A stretch of DNA of 11,701 nt, from positions 1 through 11,701 of the forward strand of contig CAJMNK010000063.1 of the NCBI GenBank assembly GCA_905214905.1. Direction: 5' to 3'. The notes under the pieces are model-generated. The model was not told the origin of the DNA. It did no database searches and was given only the letters and a program-made list of their open reading frames with translations. Positions 1-6,443 of this stretch are shown here, one piece after another. Numbering within the stretch: the stretch's first letter is position 1; each line of letters begins with the position of its first letter. The DNA is from an uncultured bacterium. GTDB taxonomy: Bacteria > Actinomycetota > Coriobacteriia > Coriobacteriales > Coriobacteriaceae. The position numbers were made by a program, and so were the translations under genes.

Positions 1-1
1 G

Positions 2-73
2 GCGAGCGTTGCCAAGCAGATCCTGGACGAGCTCATCGAGGCCAACAAGGATTTCTGGCCCGAGCTTAAGTAA
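2..73 (+). CDS. 3' end of an unidentified gene
   Basis: The window opens inside a reading frame that ends at TAA (71-73). The last 23 residues include KQILDELIEANKDFWPELK, a charged, helix-prone tail with normal coding composition for this genome. The part seen is too short to name a family. The frame ends 127 bases before ychF, and a GC-rich hairpin plus a promoter-like site lie between, so it is probably a separate transcription unit. Confidence 0.6.
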   Translation, partial: ASVAKQILDELIEANKDFWPELK

Positions 74-113
74 GGACTGCTGTCTCGAACTCTCACACAT
101 CTCTGCTTCATTT

Positions 114-157
114 GCGCCGCCGCGGTGTCCGGATTCGCCCGGATGCTGCGGCGGCGC
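114..157 (+). terminator. GC-rich hairpin between upstream gene and ychF
   Basis: Perfect 10-bp arms GCGCCGCCGC (114-123) and GCGGCGGCGC (148-157) enclose a second stem TCCGG/CCGGA (128-132 and 139-143). The hairpin lies about 40 bases after the preceding stop codon. It is very stable but has no T-run behind it, so it would be a non-canonical terminator or an mRNA 3'-end stabiliser. The structure is seen directly; the role is inferred. Confidence 0.4.
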
Positions 158-163
158 TATACT
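134..163 (+). promoter_or_regulatory. Candidate ychF promoter
   Basis: TATACT at 158-163 matches five of six bases of the sigma-70 -10 consensus. A weak -35 candidate, TTCGCC, lies at 134-139 with 18 bases between. Transcription would start near 170, about 30 bases before the ychF GTG. The -35 overlaps the hairpin loop, so this is tentative. Confidence 0.35.
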
Positions 164-200
164 TATGCAGTTTGAAGTACCTGTACCAAAAGGAGCTGTC

Positions 201-1277
<1,077 letters not shown>

Positions 1278-1288
1278 GGACGACGCGC

Positions 1289-1672
1289 ATGTTCAAATAT
1301 GGCAAAAAAGCCGGCTACATGGGCATCGCGCTGCTGGTGCTTGCGGTGCTTCCGCTGGTGATAGCGGCGTTTGTGATCCCCAACATTGGCCCCGAGGTGG
1401 CAACGAAGTTTAATGCCGCCGGCGAGGTGACGCGCTGGGGCAAGAGCTACGAGCTGCTGGCGCTTCCGGTGCTCAACCTGCTGCTGAGCGTGGCGACGTA
1501 CTTTACGGCGGGACGCCAGGCCAAGAACAATGATGACTCCGCCGCCATGGCGCGCATCGTATGCGAGCGCTACCTGCGCAACGGTTGCATCACGGGTGTG
1601 TTCCTCAACGTGATCAACGTTTACTTTATGTACTCGGCGATTACCGGAACGGGCTTTGGCTTTGGTTTCTAG
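1289..1672 (+). CDS. Small DUF1648/SdpI-like membrane protein
   Basis: Predicted 127-residue protein with three likely membrane segments at about residues 11-33, 54-72 and 99-118. Between the first two lies PEVATKFNAAGEVTRWGKS (35-53). This matches the DUF1648 pattern (proline, then an asparagine-glycine turn, then RWG) found in SdpI-type membrane proteins, which in Bacillus give immunity to a toxic peptide. No signalling function can be assigned here. The ATG lies 11 bases after the ychF stop, with AGGA (1276-1279) as a plausible ribosome site overlapping that stop, so the two genes probably share a transcript. The stop codon is 9 bases from the end of a convergent gene. DUF1648 assignment is fairly secure; the role is unknown. 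Confidence 0.8.
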   Translation: MFKYGKKAGYMGIALLVLAVLPLVIAAFVIPNIGPEVATKFNAAGEVTRWGKSYELLALPVLNLLLSVATYFTAGRQAKNNDDSAAMARIVCERYLRNGCITGVFLNVINVYFMYSAITGTGFGFGF

Positions 1673-1681
1673 CTTGTCCTT

Positions 1682-2071
1682 TTAGGCAACGAGCCTGCAT
1701 GCATATTCAATGGCTGCTGCGAGGCCGCCGCTCGATCGTGGTTGAAAGACTACATCGGCGGCGGCCTCGTTTTCGTATCCGGCGCCGCGAAGGGTGAGTG
1801 CTATGCCGGCTTCTAAAAGGAGCGGCAGGCCGCGTTGGCTGGTTGCGATTACGGCAGCCTGATTGAGCGAGCAGCTGTGCGCTTGGCATTGGATAGCAAG
1901 TTCTCCTTTCTCCGGGCAAGGGACCAGAACGGCGACGACGCGACTTGATAGCAATGCAAATGCTGTGCGCTCATCGGGCGAAAGGCATTCTGCTTCAACG
2001 ACGACGAGCTTGGGCGGTGCGCTGTTTGTGCGAAGCGTGGCTCGGTACATGCGGACCGAAGAACCCGACAT
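1682..2071 (-). CDS. Small P-type-ATPase P-domain/HAD-like protein lacking catalytic motif
   Basis: Predicted 129-residue protein. ATG at 2071-2069 is preferred over the upstream TTG because AGGAG precedes it by 6 bases. From residue 50 to 127 the order of features follows the end of the P domain of P-type ATPases: PCPEKGEL, then a hydrophobic VIAT, LPLLLEAGIALTL, NEAAADVVF (101-109), and GGLAAAIEYACRL. In active enzymes the middle carries GDGxND; here it reads ATSQRGLP (76-83), so catalysis looks impossible. No DKTGT site and no membrane segments are present. It diverges from an XRE regulator across a 24-bp palindrome, which suggests shared control. The fold assignment is my pattern match, not a search result; it could also be an unrelated family. 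Confidence 0.6.
   Translation of the reverse strand: MSGSSVRMYRATLRTNSAPPKLVVVEAECLSPDERTAFALLSSRVVAVLVPCPEKGELAIQCQAHSCSLNQAAVIATSQRGLPLLLEAGIALTLRGAGYENEAAADVVFQPRSSGGLAAAIEYACRLVA
1721..1768 (+). terminator. Possible terminator of the ychF operon inside the convergent gene
   Basis: A perfect 11-bp inverted repeat, GAGGCCGCCGC (1721-1731) and GCGGCGGCCTC (1758-1768), has a 26-base loop and is followed on the plus strand by GTTTTC. It lies 49 bases after the DUF1648 stop, within the 3' coding part of the convergent gene, where it encodes alanine- and glycine-rich segments. The long loop and short T-run make it weak, and it may only reflect GC-rich Ala codons. Confidence 0.3.
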
Positions 2072-2094
2072 AGAAAACTCCTGTGTATTCGGCA

Positions 2095-2118
2095 AAACGT
2101 AAACTATAGTTTACGTTT
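2095..2118. promoter_or_regulatory. 24-bp perfect palindrome, likely operator in a divergent promoter
   Basis: The half-site AAACGTAAACTA is followed by its exact reverse complement. It lies between two divergent genes, 23 bases from the minus-strand ATG and 29 bases from the XRE ATG. The centre gives TATAGT on both strands (2105-2110 plus; 2108-2103 minus), so the same palindrome can hold overlapping -10 boxes for both directions. Flanking -35 matches are weak. It is the natural binding site for the XRE protein encoded next to it, which would repress both genes; this is inference. Confidence 0.6.
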
Positions 2119-2147
2119 ATGTTCGGCTCCATTTCAAACTCGGCTGC

Positions 2148-2366
2148 ATGGACGAACGTGCGAAACAGATTCTTGGCAGGCGGGTCGAAGAGACACGCAG
2201 GGACCTTGGTATCTCCAAGGTTGATTTTTGTGTGGCGACAGGAATCAGCCGACCCTACCTCGACCGAATCGAAGATGGGGCGGCAAATTTCACGCTCAAG
2301 GTTCTATTTAAGATCGCGCCCGCACTCGGCATGACGGTGTCAGAGCTTCTCGAGGGTATCGAATAG
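2148..2366 (+). CDS. XRE-family helix-turn-helix regulator
   Basis: Predicted 72-residue protein, essentially one HTH_3/XRE domain. Helices 2-3 fall at about residues 22-41 (ISKVDFCVATGISRPYLDRI), followed by the family's IEDGAANFTLKVLFKIAPAL and a closing LGMTVSELLEG. No other domain is present, so it is a stand-alone DNA-binding protein. The only good in-frame start is ATG 2148. No clear Shine-Dalgarno sequence precedes it, which is odd for this region. It diverges from the P-domain-like gene and sits 29 bases from the perfect palindrome, so autoregulation is likely. Family assignment is firm; targets are unknown. Confidence 0.88.
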   Translation: MDERAKQILGRRVEETRRDLGISKVDFCVATGISRPYLDRIEDGAANFTLKVLFKIAPALGMTVSELLEGIE

Positions 2367-2397
2367 GGCGTTCCCCCGCTGTATTTGACGCTCTTTG

Positions 2398-2650
2398 GGC
2401 GGGTCCCCCTGGTTGCGATGTGCAAAATCGCGAGTATTCAGCACCAGTTTGGCCGTAGATGGTAGCTCGAGCGGCTGGCTTTGCCTTTTTGGCAGTAGTT
2501 AATCCACATACTAAATAAAAATGAGGGATAAATATTTACTAGACGGAACCCTCGTCCTAAAAGTTCGTCTAACAATCGGCCGATTCTATGCCTCCAGAGG
2601 AGAAATTGCAGAATACTCCGATTTTTGCACGGCCCGAGGGGGCCCACCTG
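2398..2650. repeat. Gene-free gap bounded by a long imperfect inverted repeat
   Basis: The 321 bases between the XRE gene and the asparaginase stop hold no convincing gene. Two 24-base segments, 2420-2443 and 2607-2630, are near-perfect reverse complements. They share GTGCAAAA and GAGTATTC and differ by a small shift at the CGCG/CGG position. The similarity continues outward: GGGCGGGTCCCCCT (2398-2411) against the reverse complement of about 2636-2648. The 163-base interior is AT-rich (2510-2540), unlike the neighbouring genes. This could be a small non-autonomous element, a paired regulator site or a large hairpin RNA. Confidence 0.55.
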
Positions 2651-2687
2651 TCGTTTAAGGTTGCGATAAGTGGAGCTGCCTTAGAGA

Positions 2688-3701
2688 TCACGCCATCGGG
2701 ATACGGTCGTGGTTAACTTGGCTGTAGAACAGGCGCTGGATTTCGGCGGCATCGCGTGACTGGCCGAGTGCCCACATGGTCTTGGCCACAAGCGTCTCGG
2801 TGGTCATGTCGTCGCCGCGCAGAATGCCCGGATGATCGGCGTAAGCACGGCCGACCTCATAAACGCCCAGATCGAGGCCCTCTTCGGGGACCTGCGTGGT
2901 CATAACGACGGTGCGGCCCGAATCGACCCAGCGGAAAATCGCCTCCTGGAATGACTCGCCGGACTCGCCAAACTCGGGAATACCGCCAATGCCAAAGGTC
3001 TCAAGAATTACAGCATCGTAGCTATCGGCTAGGGCGTCCAGGATACCCGGGTTCACGCCGGGCGTAAGCTTAAGGACAAACACGCGCGGGTCGATGCTGT
3101 TGTAGAAACGCACCGGGTTTTCGCCCTGATGAGTGCCGTGGAGCCCGTTGCGCACGATGCGGTCGTTGCGGATGTAGGCAATGGGCGGATAGTTGACGCT
3201 AATGAACGCGTTAAAGCTCATGGTGCGCTGCTTGCGGGCGCGCGTGCCGGCAATGGCGACGCCACCAAACACAATCGACACATCGTGCGAGTGCTCGTCG
3301 AGCGCATAGAGCAGGCTCTGGTACAGATTGAGCTTGGCGTCGGTAAAGGGGTTGCCCATGGGCTTTTGCGAGCCGGTGAGTACGATGGGCTTGGGGCTGT
3401 CCTGAATCAGATAGGAAAGTGCTGCCGCGGTATAGCTCATGGTGTCGGTGCCGTGCAGAATCACGAAGCCGTCGTGGTCGGCATAGCCTTCGACGATGAC
3501 GTCGCGGATACGCATCCAGTCACTGGGACGCATATTGGTACTGTCGATGTTCATGGGCTGCACGACGTCGAGCTCGCAGAGGCCTGAGATCTCGGGGACG
3601 CTCTGGGCGAGCTCCTCACCGGTCAGGGCGGGGGAGAGGCCGTTGCCGTCCTCGGTCGATGCGATGGTGCCGCCCGTGGCGATGAGAAGGATGCGCTTCA
3701 T
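2688..3701 (-). CDS. ansA: Type I (cytoplasmic) L-asparaginase
   Basis: Predicted 337 residues, the same size as E. coli AnsA (338). It hydrolyses L-asparagine to aspartate and ammonia. No signal peptide is present, so it should act in the cytoplasm. Motifs: ATGGTIAS (8-15) with nucleophile T12, the NIDSTNM substrate loop (52-58), HGTDT (83-87) with T85/D86 of the second catalytic set, VLTGSQKPM (107-115), and K157 in GTRARKQ. The ATG at 3701 is chosen because the protein then starts at the first strand MKRILLIATGG. AGGA stands 8 bases upstream, and the 24-residue upstream extension in the open frame is unlike the family. It diverges from guaA over 267 bases. Its downstream side faces the inverted-repeat gap, with no clear terminator. 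Confidence 0.95.
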   Translation of the reverse strand: MKRILLIATGGTIASTEDGNGLSPALTGEELAQSVPEISGLCELDVVQPMNIDSTNMRPSDWMRIRDVIVEGYADHDGFVILHGTDTMSYTAAALSYLIQDSPKPIVLTGSQKPMGNPFTDAKLNLYQSLLYALDEHSHDVSIVFGGVAIAGTRARKQRTMSFNAFISVNYPPIAYIRNDRIVRNGLHGTHQGENPVRFYNSIDPRVFVLKLTPGVNPGILDALADSYDAVILETFGIGGIPEFGESGESFQEAIFRWVDSGRTVVMTTQVPEEGLDLGVYEVGRAYADHPGILRGDDMTTETLVAKTMWALGQSRDAAEIQRLFYSQVNHDRIPMA

Positions 3702-3777
3702 GCTGGTATTCCTATCGTATTTGCCGCCGCAGAGGCGGAGTCGTTCGGCAGTATTGTGGCACAGGGCGTCCAATGTT

Positions 3778-3806
3778 CAAACGTATTACATCATCCGTAA
3801 CGTTTG
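3778..3806 (-). promoter_or_regulatory. Candidate ansA promoter and operator-like inverted repeat
   Basis: Seven-base arms CAAACGT (3778-3784) and ACGTTTG (3800-3806) flank TGTAAT, read on the minus strand, which matches five of six -10 bases. TTACCA further upstream could serve as a poor -35 at a short spacing. This places a start site roughly 70 bases before the asparaginase ATG. The repeat may bind a regulator. Weak evidence. Confidence 0.3.
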
Positions 3807-3968
3807 GTAACACTTCAATTGCCGTCAAATAGGGGCCCTGGTCGTGCGTTTGCCGTGCGCTGATGGCTGCGAGGGACGAGAAACCCCATATAACGTGTAC
3901 ACTATGGAGGTTATTTTCGTTCATTCACGCGGGTGGGCACCGGCTCCCCGCCAACAAGAGGGGATACC

Positions 3969-5567
3969 ATGGATCAAAAGGCTTCCGCAAAGGTCCTCGT
4001 ACTCGACTTTGGTGCGCAGTACGGTCAGCTCATTGCCCGTCGCGTCCGCGACCTCAACGTGTATTCCGAGATTGTTCCCTGCGACATATCGGCCGATGAG
4101 ATTCGCGAGATGAACGCCTCTGCGCTCATCCTTTCCGGCGGTCCGGCCTCCGTGTACGCCGAGGACGCTCCGTCCATCGACCCCGCCATCTTTGACCTGG
4201 GCCTTCCCGTCCTGGGCTTTTGCTACGGCCATCAGATTACGGCCGTGACGCTCGGCGGCAAGGTCGGCCACTCCGAGGTGGGCGAGTACGGCCGCGCTAC
4301 CATCACACGCACGGCTGGCGCCAAGCTCTTTAACTCCACGCCCATGGAGCAGACCGTGTGGATGAGCCACCGCGATGCCGTCTCCGAGGTGCCCGAGGGC
4401 TTTACCGTTACCGCCAGCACCGACGTGTGCCCGGTTGCCGCCATGGAGTGCGTCGAGCGCAAGATTTTCACCACGCAGTTCCACCCCGAGGTCAAGCACT
4501 CCGAGTACGGTCAGCAGCTGCTGAGCAACTTCCTGTTTGAGATCTGCGGCTTGGAGCCCAACTGGAGCATGGACAACCTGGTCGAGACCATGACGGCCGA
4601 GTTCCGCGAGAAGGTCGGTGACGACCGCGTGATTCTGGCCCTGTCCGGCGGCGTCGACTCCTCCGTCGTGGCTGCGCTGGGCGCCCGCGCCGTGGGCAAG
4701 CAGATGACCTGCGTGTTCATCAACCACGGTCTGCTGCGCAAGGGTGAGCCCGAGCAGGTGGAGGAGGTCTTCACCAAGCAGTTTGACGTCGACTTTATCC
4801 ACGTCCACGCCGAGGACCGCTATGCCGAGCTTCTGGCCGGTGTGACCGAGCCCGAGGAGAAGCGTCGCATCATCGGTACGCAGTTCTGGAAAGAGTTCTT
4901 CGCCGTGGCGCAGCAGCTCGAGACCGACGGCAAGCCGGTCAAGTATCTGGCTCAGGGCACCATCTACCCCGACATCATCGAGTCTGGCGCTCGCAAGACG
5001 GGCGGCAAGACGGCCACCATCAAGAGCCATCACAACCTGATCCCGTTCCCCGAAGGCGTGCACTTCGACCTCATTGAGCCGCTCGACCACTTCTTTAAGG
5101 ACGAGGTCCGCGCGCTTGGTCTGGCGCTGGGCCTGCCGGGTCACATCGTGTTCCGTCAGCCTTTCCCGGGCCCGGGTCTGGCCATCCGCATTATCGGCGC
5201 GGTCGACAAGGAGAAGCTCGAGATTCTCAAGAACGCCGACGCTATCGTGCGCGAGGAGCTCGACGCCTACAACCAGCGTCTGTTTGAGCAGACCGGCGAG
5301 CGCAACTCCGAGCACAGCTGCTGGCAGTACTTTGCGGTCCTGCCCGACATTAAGTCCGTCGGCGTTATGGGCGACGAGCGCACCTATCAGCGCCCGATCA
5401 TCCTGCGTGCCGTCGAGTCCAGCGATGCCATGACCGCCGACTGGGCCAAGCTGCCCTACGACGTGCTGGCCCGCATCTCCGGCCGCATCGTGGCCGAGGT
5501 TCCCGGCGCAAACCGCGTGTGCTACGACATCACGTCCAAGCCGCCCGCGACCATCGAGTGGGAATAA
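3969..5567 (+). CDS. guaA: GMP synthase (glutamine-hydrolysing)
   Basis: Predicted 532 residues; the family norm is about 525. It converts XMP to GMP using glutamine and ATP, the last step of guanine nucleotide synthesis. The N-terminal class I amidotransferase domain has catalytic C85 in GFCYGHQ and the H172/E174 pair in QFHPEV. The ATP-pyrophosphatase domain has its P-loop SGGVDSS at 226-232. The C-terminal dimerisation domain contains FPGPGLAIRI and ends DITSKPPATIEWE, as expected for an intact enzyme. The ATG at 3969 is supported by AGAGGGG 5-12 bases upstream and by DFGAQYGQ near the N-terminus. Single-gene transcription is likely: it diverges from ansA, and a 38-bp palindrome with degraded DNA follows. 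Confidence 0.98.
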   Translation: MDQKASAKVLVLDFGAQYGQLIARRVRDLNVYSEIVPCDISADEIREMNASALILSGGPASVYAEDAPSIDPAIFDLGLPVLGFCYGHQITAVTLGGKVGHSEVGEYGRATITRTAGAKLFNSTPMEQTVWMSHRDAVSEVPEGFTVTASTDVCPVAAMECVERKIFTTQFHPEVKHSEYGQQLLSNFLFEICGLEPNWSMDNLVETMTAEFREKVGDDRVILALSGGVDSSVVAALGARAVGKQMTCVFINHGLLRKGEPEQVEEVFTKQFDVDFIHVHAEDRYAELLAGVTEPEEKRRIIGTQFWKEFFAVAQQLETDGKPVKYLAQGTIYPDIIESGARKTGGKTATIKSHHNLIPFPEGVHFDLIEPLDHFFKDEVRALGLALGLPGHIVFRQPFPGPGLAIRIIGAVDKEKLEILKNADAIVREELDAYNQRLFEQTGERNSEHSCWQYFAVLPDIKSVGVMGDERTYQRPIILRAVESSDAMTADWAKLPYDVLARISGRIVAEVPGANRVCYDITSKPPATIEWE

Positions 5568-5599
5568 CGTACATACGTTCGGTTATTTTATAGTACCAG

Positions 5600-5637
5600 G
5601 TAGCATGTGCAGTTTCAATTGAAGCTGCACATGCTAC
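5600..5637. terminator. 38-bp near-perfect palindrome after guaA
   Basis: Thirteen-base arms GTAGCATGTGCAG and CTGCACATGCTAC enclose TTTCAATTGAAG, itself a palindrome, so 18 of 19 positions pair (one T/G exception). It begins 33 bases after the guaA stop. As RNA it gives a long hairpin from either strand, so it could end guaA transcripts and also those of the minus-strand yjdF remnant, whose stop lies 23 bases away. Neither side has a solid T-run. A recombination or protein-binding site is the alternative. Confidence 0.55.
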
Positions 5638-5639
5638 TG

Positions 5640-5693
5640 CATATGGGTCAATGTCGGCATCAACGCCCGCGATGCTTCTGATTGCGCCTCAGC
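5640..5693. repeat. Left copy of the direct repeat bracketing the island
   Basis: Bases 5640-5659 match 9419-9438 at 16 of 20 positions, including ATGTCGGCA. Bases 5668-5693 match 9451-9476 at 23 of 26 positions (core TGCTTCTG and TTGCGC). A segment of 8 versus 12 bases separates the two blocks. The similarity covers the last codons of a yjdF-like gene on the minus strand and continues past its stop, so it reflects shared DNA ancestry rather than only similar protein. Confidence 0.6.
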
Positions 5694-5826
5694 GTTCGTC
5701 GCCCGAAACGCTCCTCCACCTCTTCCGCGCGGCATCGTGCCTTCCCTCCTCGGCGCGCTTCGCCAACCCAACACAAAATTGGCCATCGTAATATAGAGTC
5801 AGGGTTGACGATAAGCTGATCTGCAT
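5660..5826 (-). pseudogene. yjdF: YjdF/DUF2992 pseudogene with large internal deletion
   Basis: The start ATG at 5826-5824 has AAAGGGGG 8 bases upstream. The first residues, MQISLSSTLTLYYDGQFCVG, fit the DUF2992 N-terminus (LTVYFDGQFWVG in family members). The frame then passes into arginine-rich sequence and stops at 5689. In the next frame the codons to TGA 5660-5662 encode EERFGRRTLRRNQKHRGR, the lysine/arginine-rich KHRGR tail typical of this family. An intact YjdF has well over 100 residues between these parts, so an internal deletion with a frameshift has joined the two ends. The putative riboswitch leader is still in place. Family identity comes from recalled motifs at both ends. Confidence 0.7.
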
Positions 5827-5834
5827 GGTTGATT

Positions 5835-5933
5835 CCCCCTTTATGTAGACGACCATGCAGACAAGGGGTAACCGAGGAGACGGGTTGCTGATGCAAACTC
5901 CTGCATGCCCGCCACTACCTGACGGAGACCGTG
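5835..5933 (-). ncRNA. Candidate yjdF-type riboswitch leader
   Basis: This is the 5' leader of the DUF2992 pseudogene. On the minus strand it shows a small hairpin ACGG/CCGT (5932-5922). GGCGGG (5913-5908) pairs with CCCGTC (5884-5879), enclosing stem ATGCA/TGCAT and a CAGCAA element. GGTA (5919-5916) can pair with TACC (5870-5867). The following CCCCTT (5868-5863) can instead pair with AAGGGG (5841-5836), which is the ribosome site. The two pairings share bases and exclude each other, as in a translational switch. The yjdF motif RNA, which responds to aza-aromatic compounds, is known to precede yjdF genes. The assignment rests on this context and the fold, without a covariance-model search. 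Confidence 0.65.
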
Positions 5934-5944
5934 TTTTGTTTCCA

Positions 5945-5995
5945 GTGGCCGCGCTGAAGGACGCCGGAATCATCCAGAGCATGTCCAAGAAGATC
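5945..5995 (+). pseudogene. Possible IS3-family transposase (OrfB) fragment
   Basis: Codons 5951-5992 read ALKDAGIIQSMSKK. This matches the conserved L...GIxxSMSRKG segment near the end of the DDE domain of IS3/IS150-type OrfB transposases. The downstream DNA and Glu motifs are missing: the frame continues IDTLSTRT and stops at 6018. Only about 14 recognisable codons remain, between the riboswitch leader and a methyltransferase remnant, so it marks an old insertion and deletion. The match is short and could be chance. Confidence 0.45.
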
Positions 5996-6015
5996 GATAC
6001 TCTCAGCACCAGAAC

Positions 6016-6416
6016 ATGACCGTGCTAAATGAAGATTTTTTCGACTTTTACAGGAAGAATGAGTCTTCGCAGTTTGATCTCATAATTGGCAATCCTCCGT
6101 ACATTAGGTATCAGTATCGCGAAAGCGCCCAGCGCTCTCCCTATCCTCGATATTGACCTCGCACAACATGAAAGCAAACAAGCTGGTCAAACAAGCTAGT
6201 TAATGCTTGGGTTGGATTTGTAGTCGCTTGTACCGATATGTTTCGTAATGATGGAACTCTGGCTTTTGTTATGGGGTTGTTTTGGACTGTGTTGATTCCG
6301 AAATCCTTGTTAATCGACTTGGGCTAACACCCGAAATGTGCAATCCTGCCGACGAGTTTGGAAAACACCCCAGAAAAGGCGTCTACTCTGAGCAGAATAG
6401 TCTCCTTATCCAATAA
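6016..6416 (+). pseudogene. Remnant of an Eco57I-like N6-adenine DNA methyltransferase
   Basis: A frame from about 6016 encodes FDLIIGNPPYIRYQY (from 6073), with methyltransferase motif IV NPPY at 6091-6102. It is halted by TGA at 6154. Shifted frames continue the family's order: ILTSHNMKANKLV (6150 onward), then NAWVGFVVACTDMF and GTLAFVM (6202-6273), and a last open stretch in another frame with LVNRLGLTPEM that ends at TAA 6414-6416. The SAM-binding motif I region upstream is missing. At least two frameshifts, one caused by a 13-bp duplication, plus deletions make it inactive. It ends 28 bases before the DUF262 gene, so it may once have been part of the same system. Confidence 0.8.
6175..6200 (+). 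repeat. 13-bp tandem duplication inside the methyltransferase remnant
   Basis: CAAACAAGCTGGT (6175-6187) is followed directly by CAAACAAGCTAGT (6188-6200), with one mismatch. Thirteen bases shift the frame by one. Removing one copy joins ILTSHNMKANKLV to NAWVGFVVACT in a single frame, as in intact family members, so this looks like one of the inactivating events. Confidence 0.75.
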
Positions 6417-6443
6417 GTATCGAAAAGACTCACAGAGGCAAAG

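Noticed and set aside
2438..2647. 69-codon minus-strand frame in the gap before ansA
   Set aside because: No ribosome site, no recognisable domain, and it runs across the inverted repeat.
3129..3587. Open frame antisense to ansA
   Set aside because: Same kind of shadow; the asparaginase motifs on the other strand settle the coding strand.
3921..5315. Long open frame antisense to guaA (464 codons)
   Set aside because: Antisense shadow of a highly conserved gene; repetitive Leu/Gly/Val/His composition and no family motifs.
5849..6018. Plus-strand frame across the riboswitch region starting MQTRGN
   Set aside because: Most of it is antisense to the yjdF leader; only the IS3-like stretch at its end looks meaningful.
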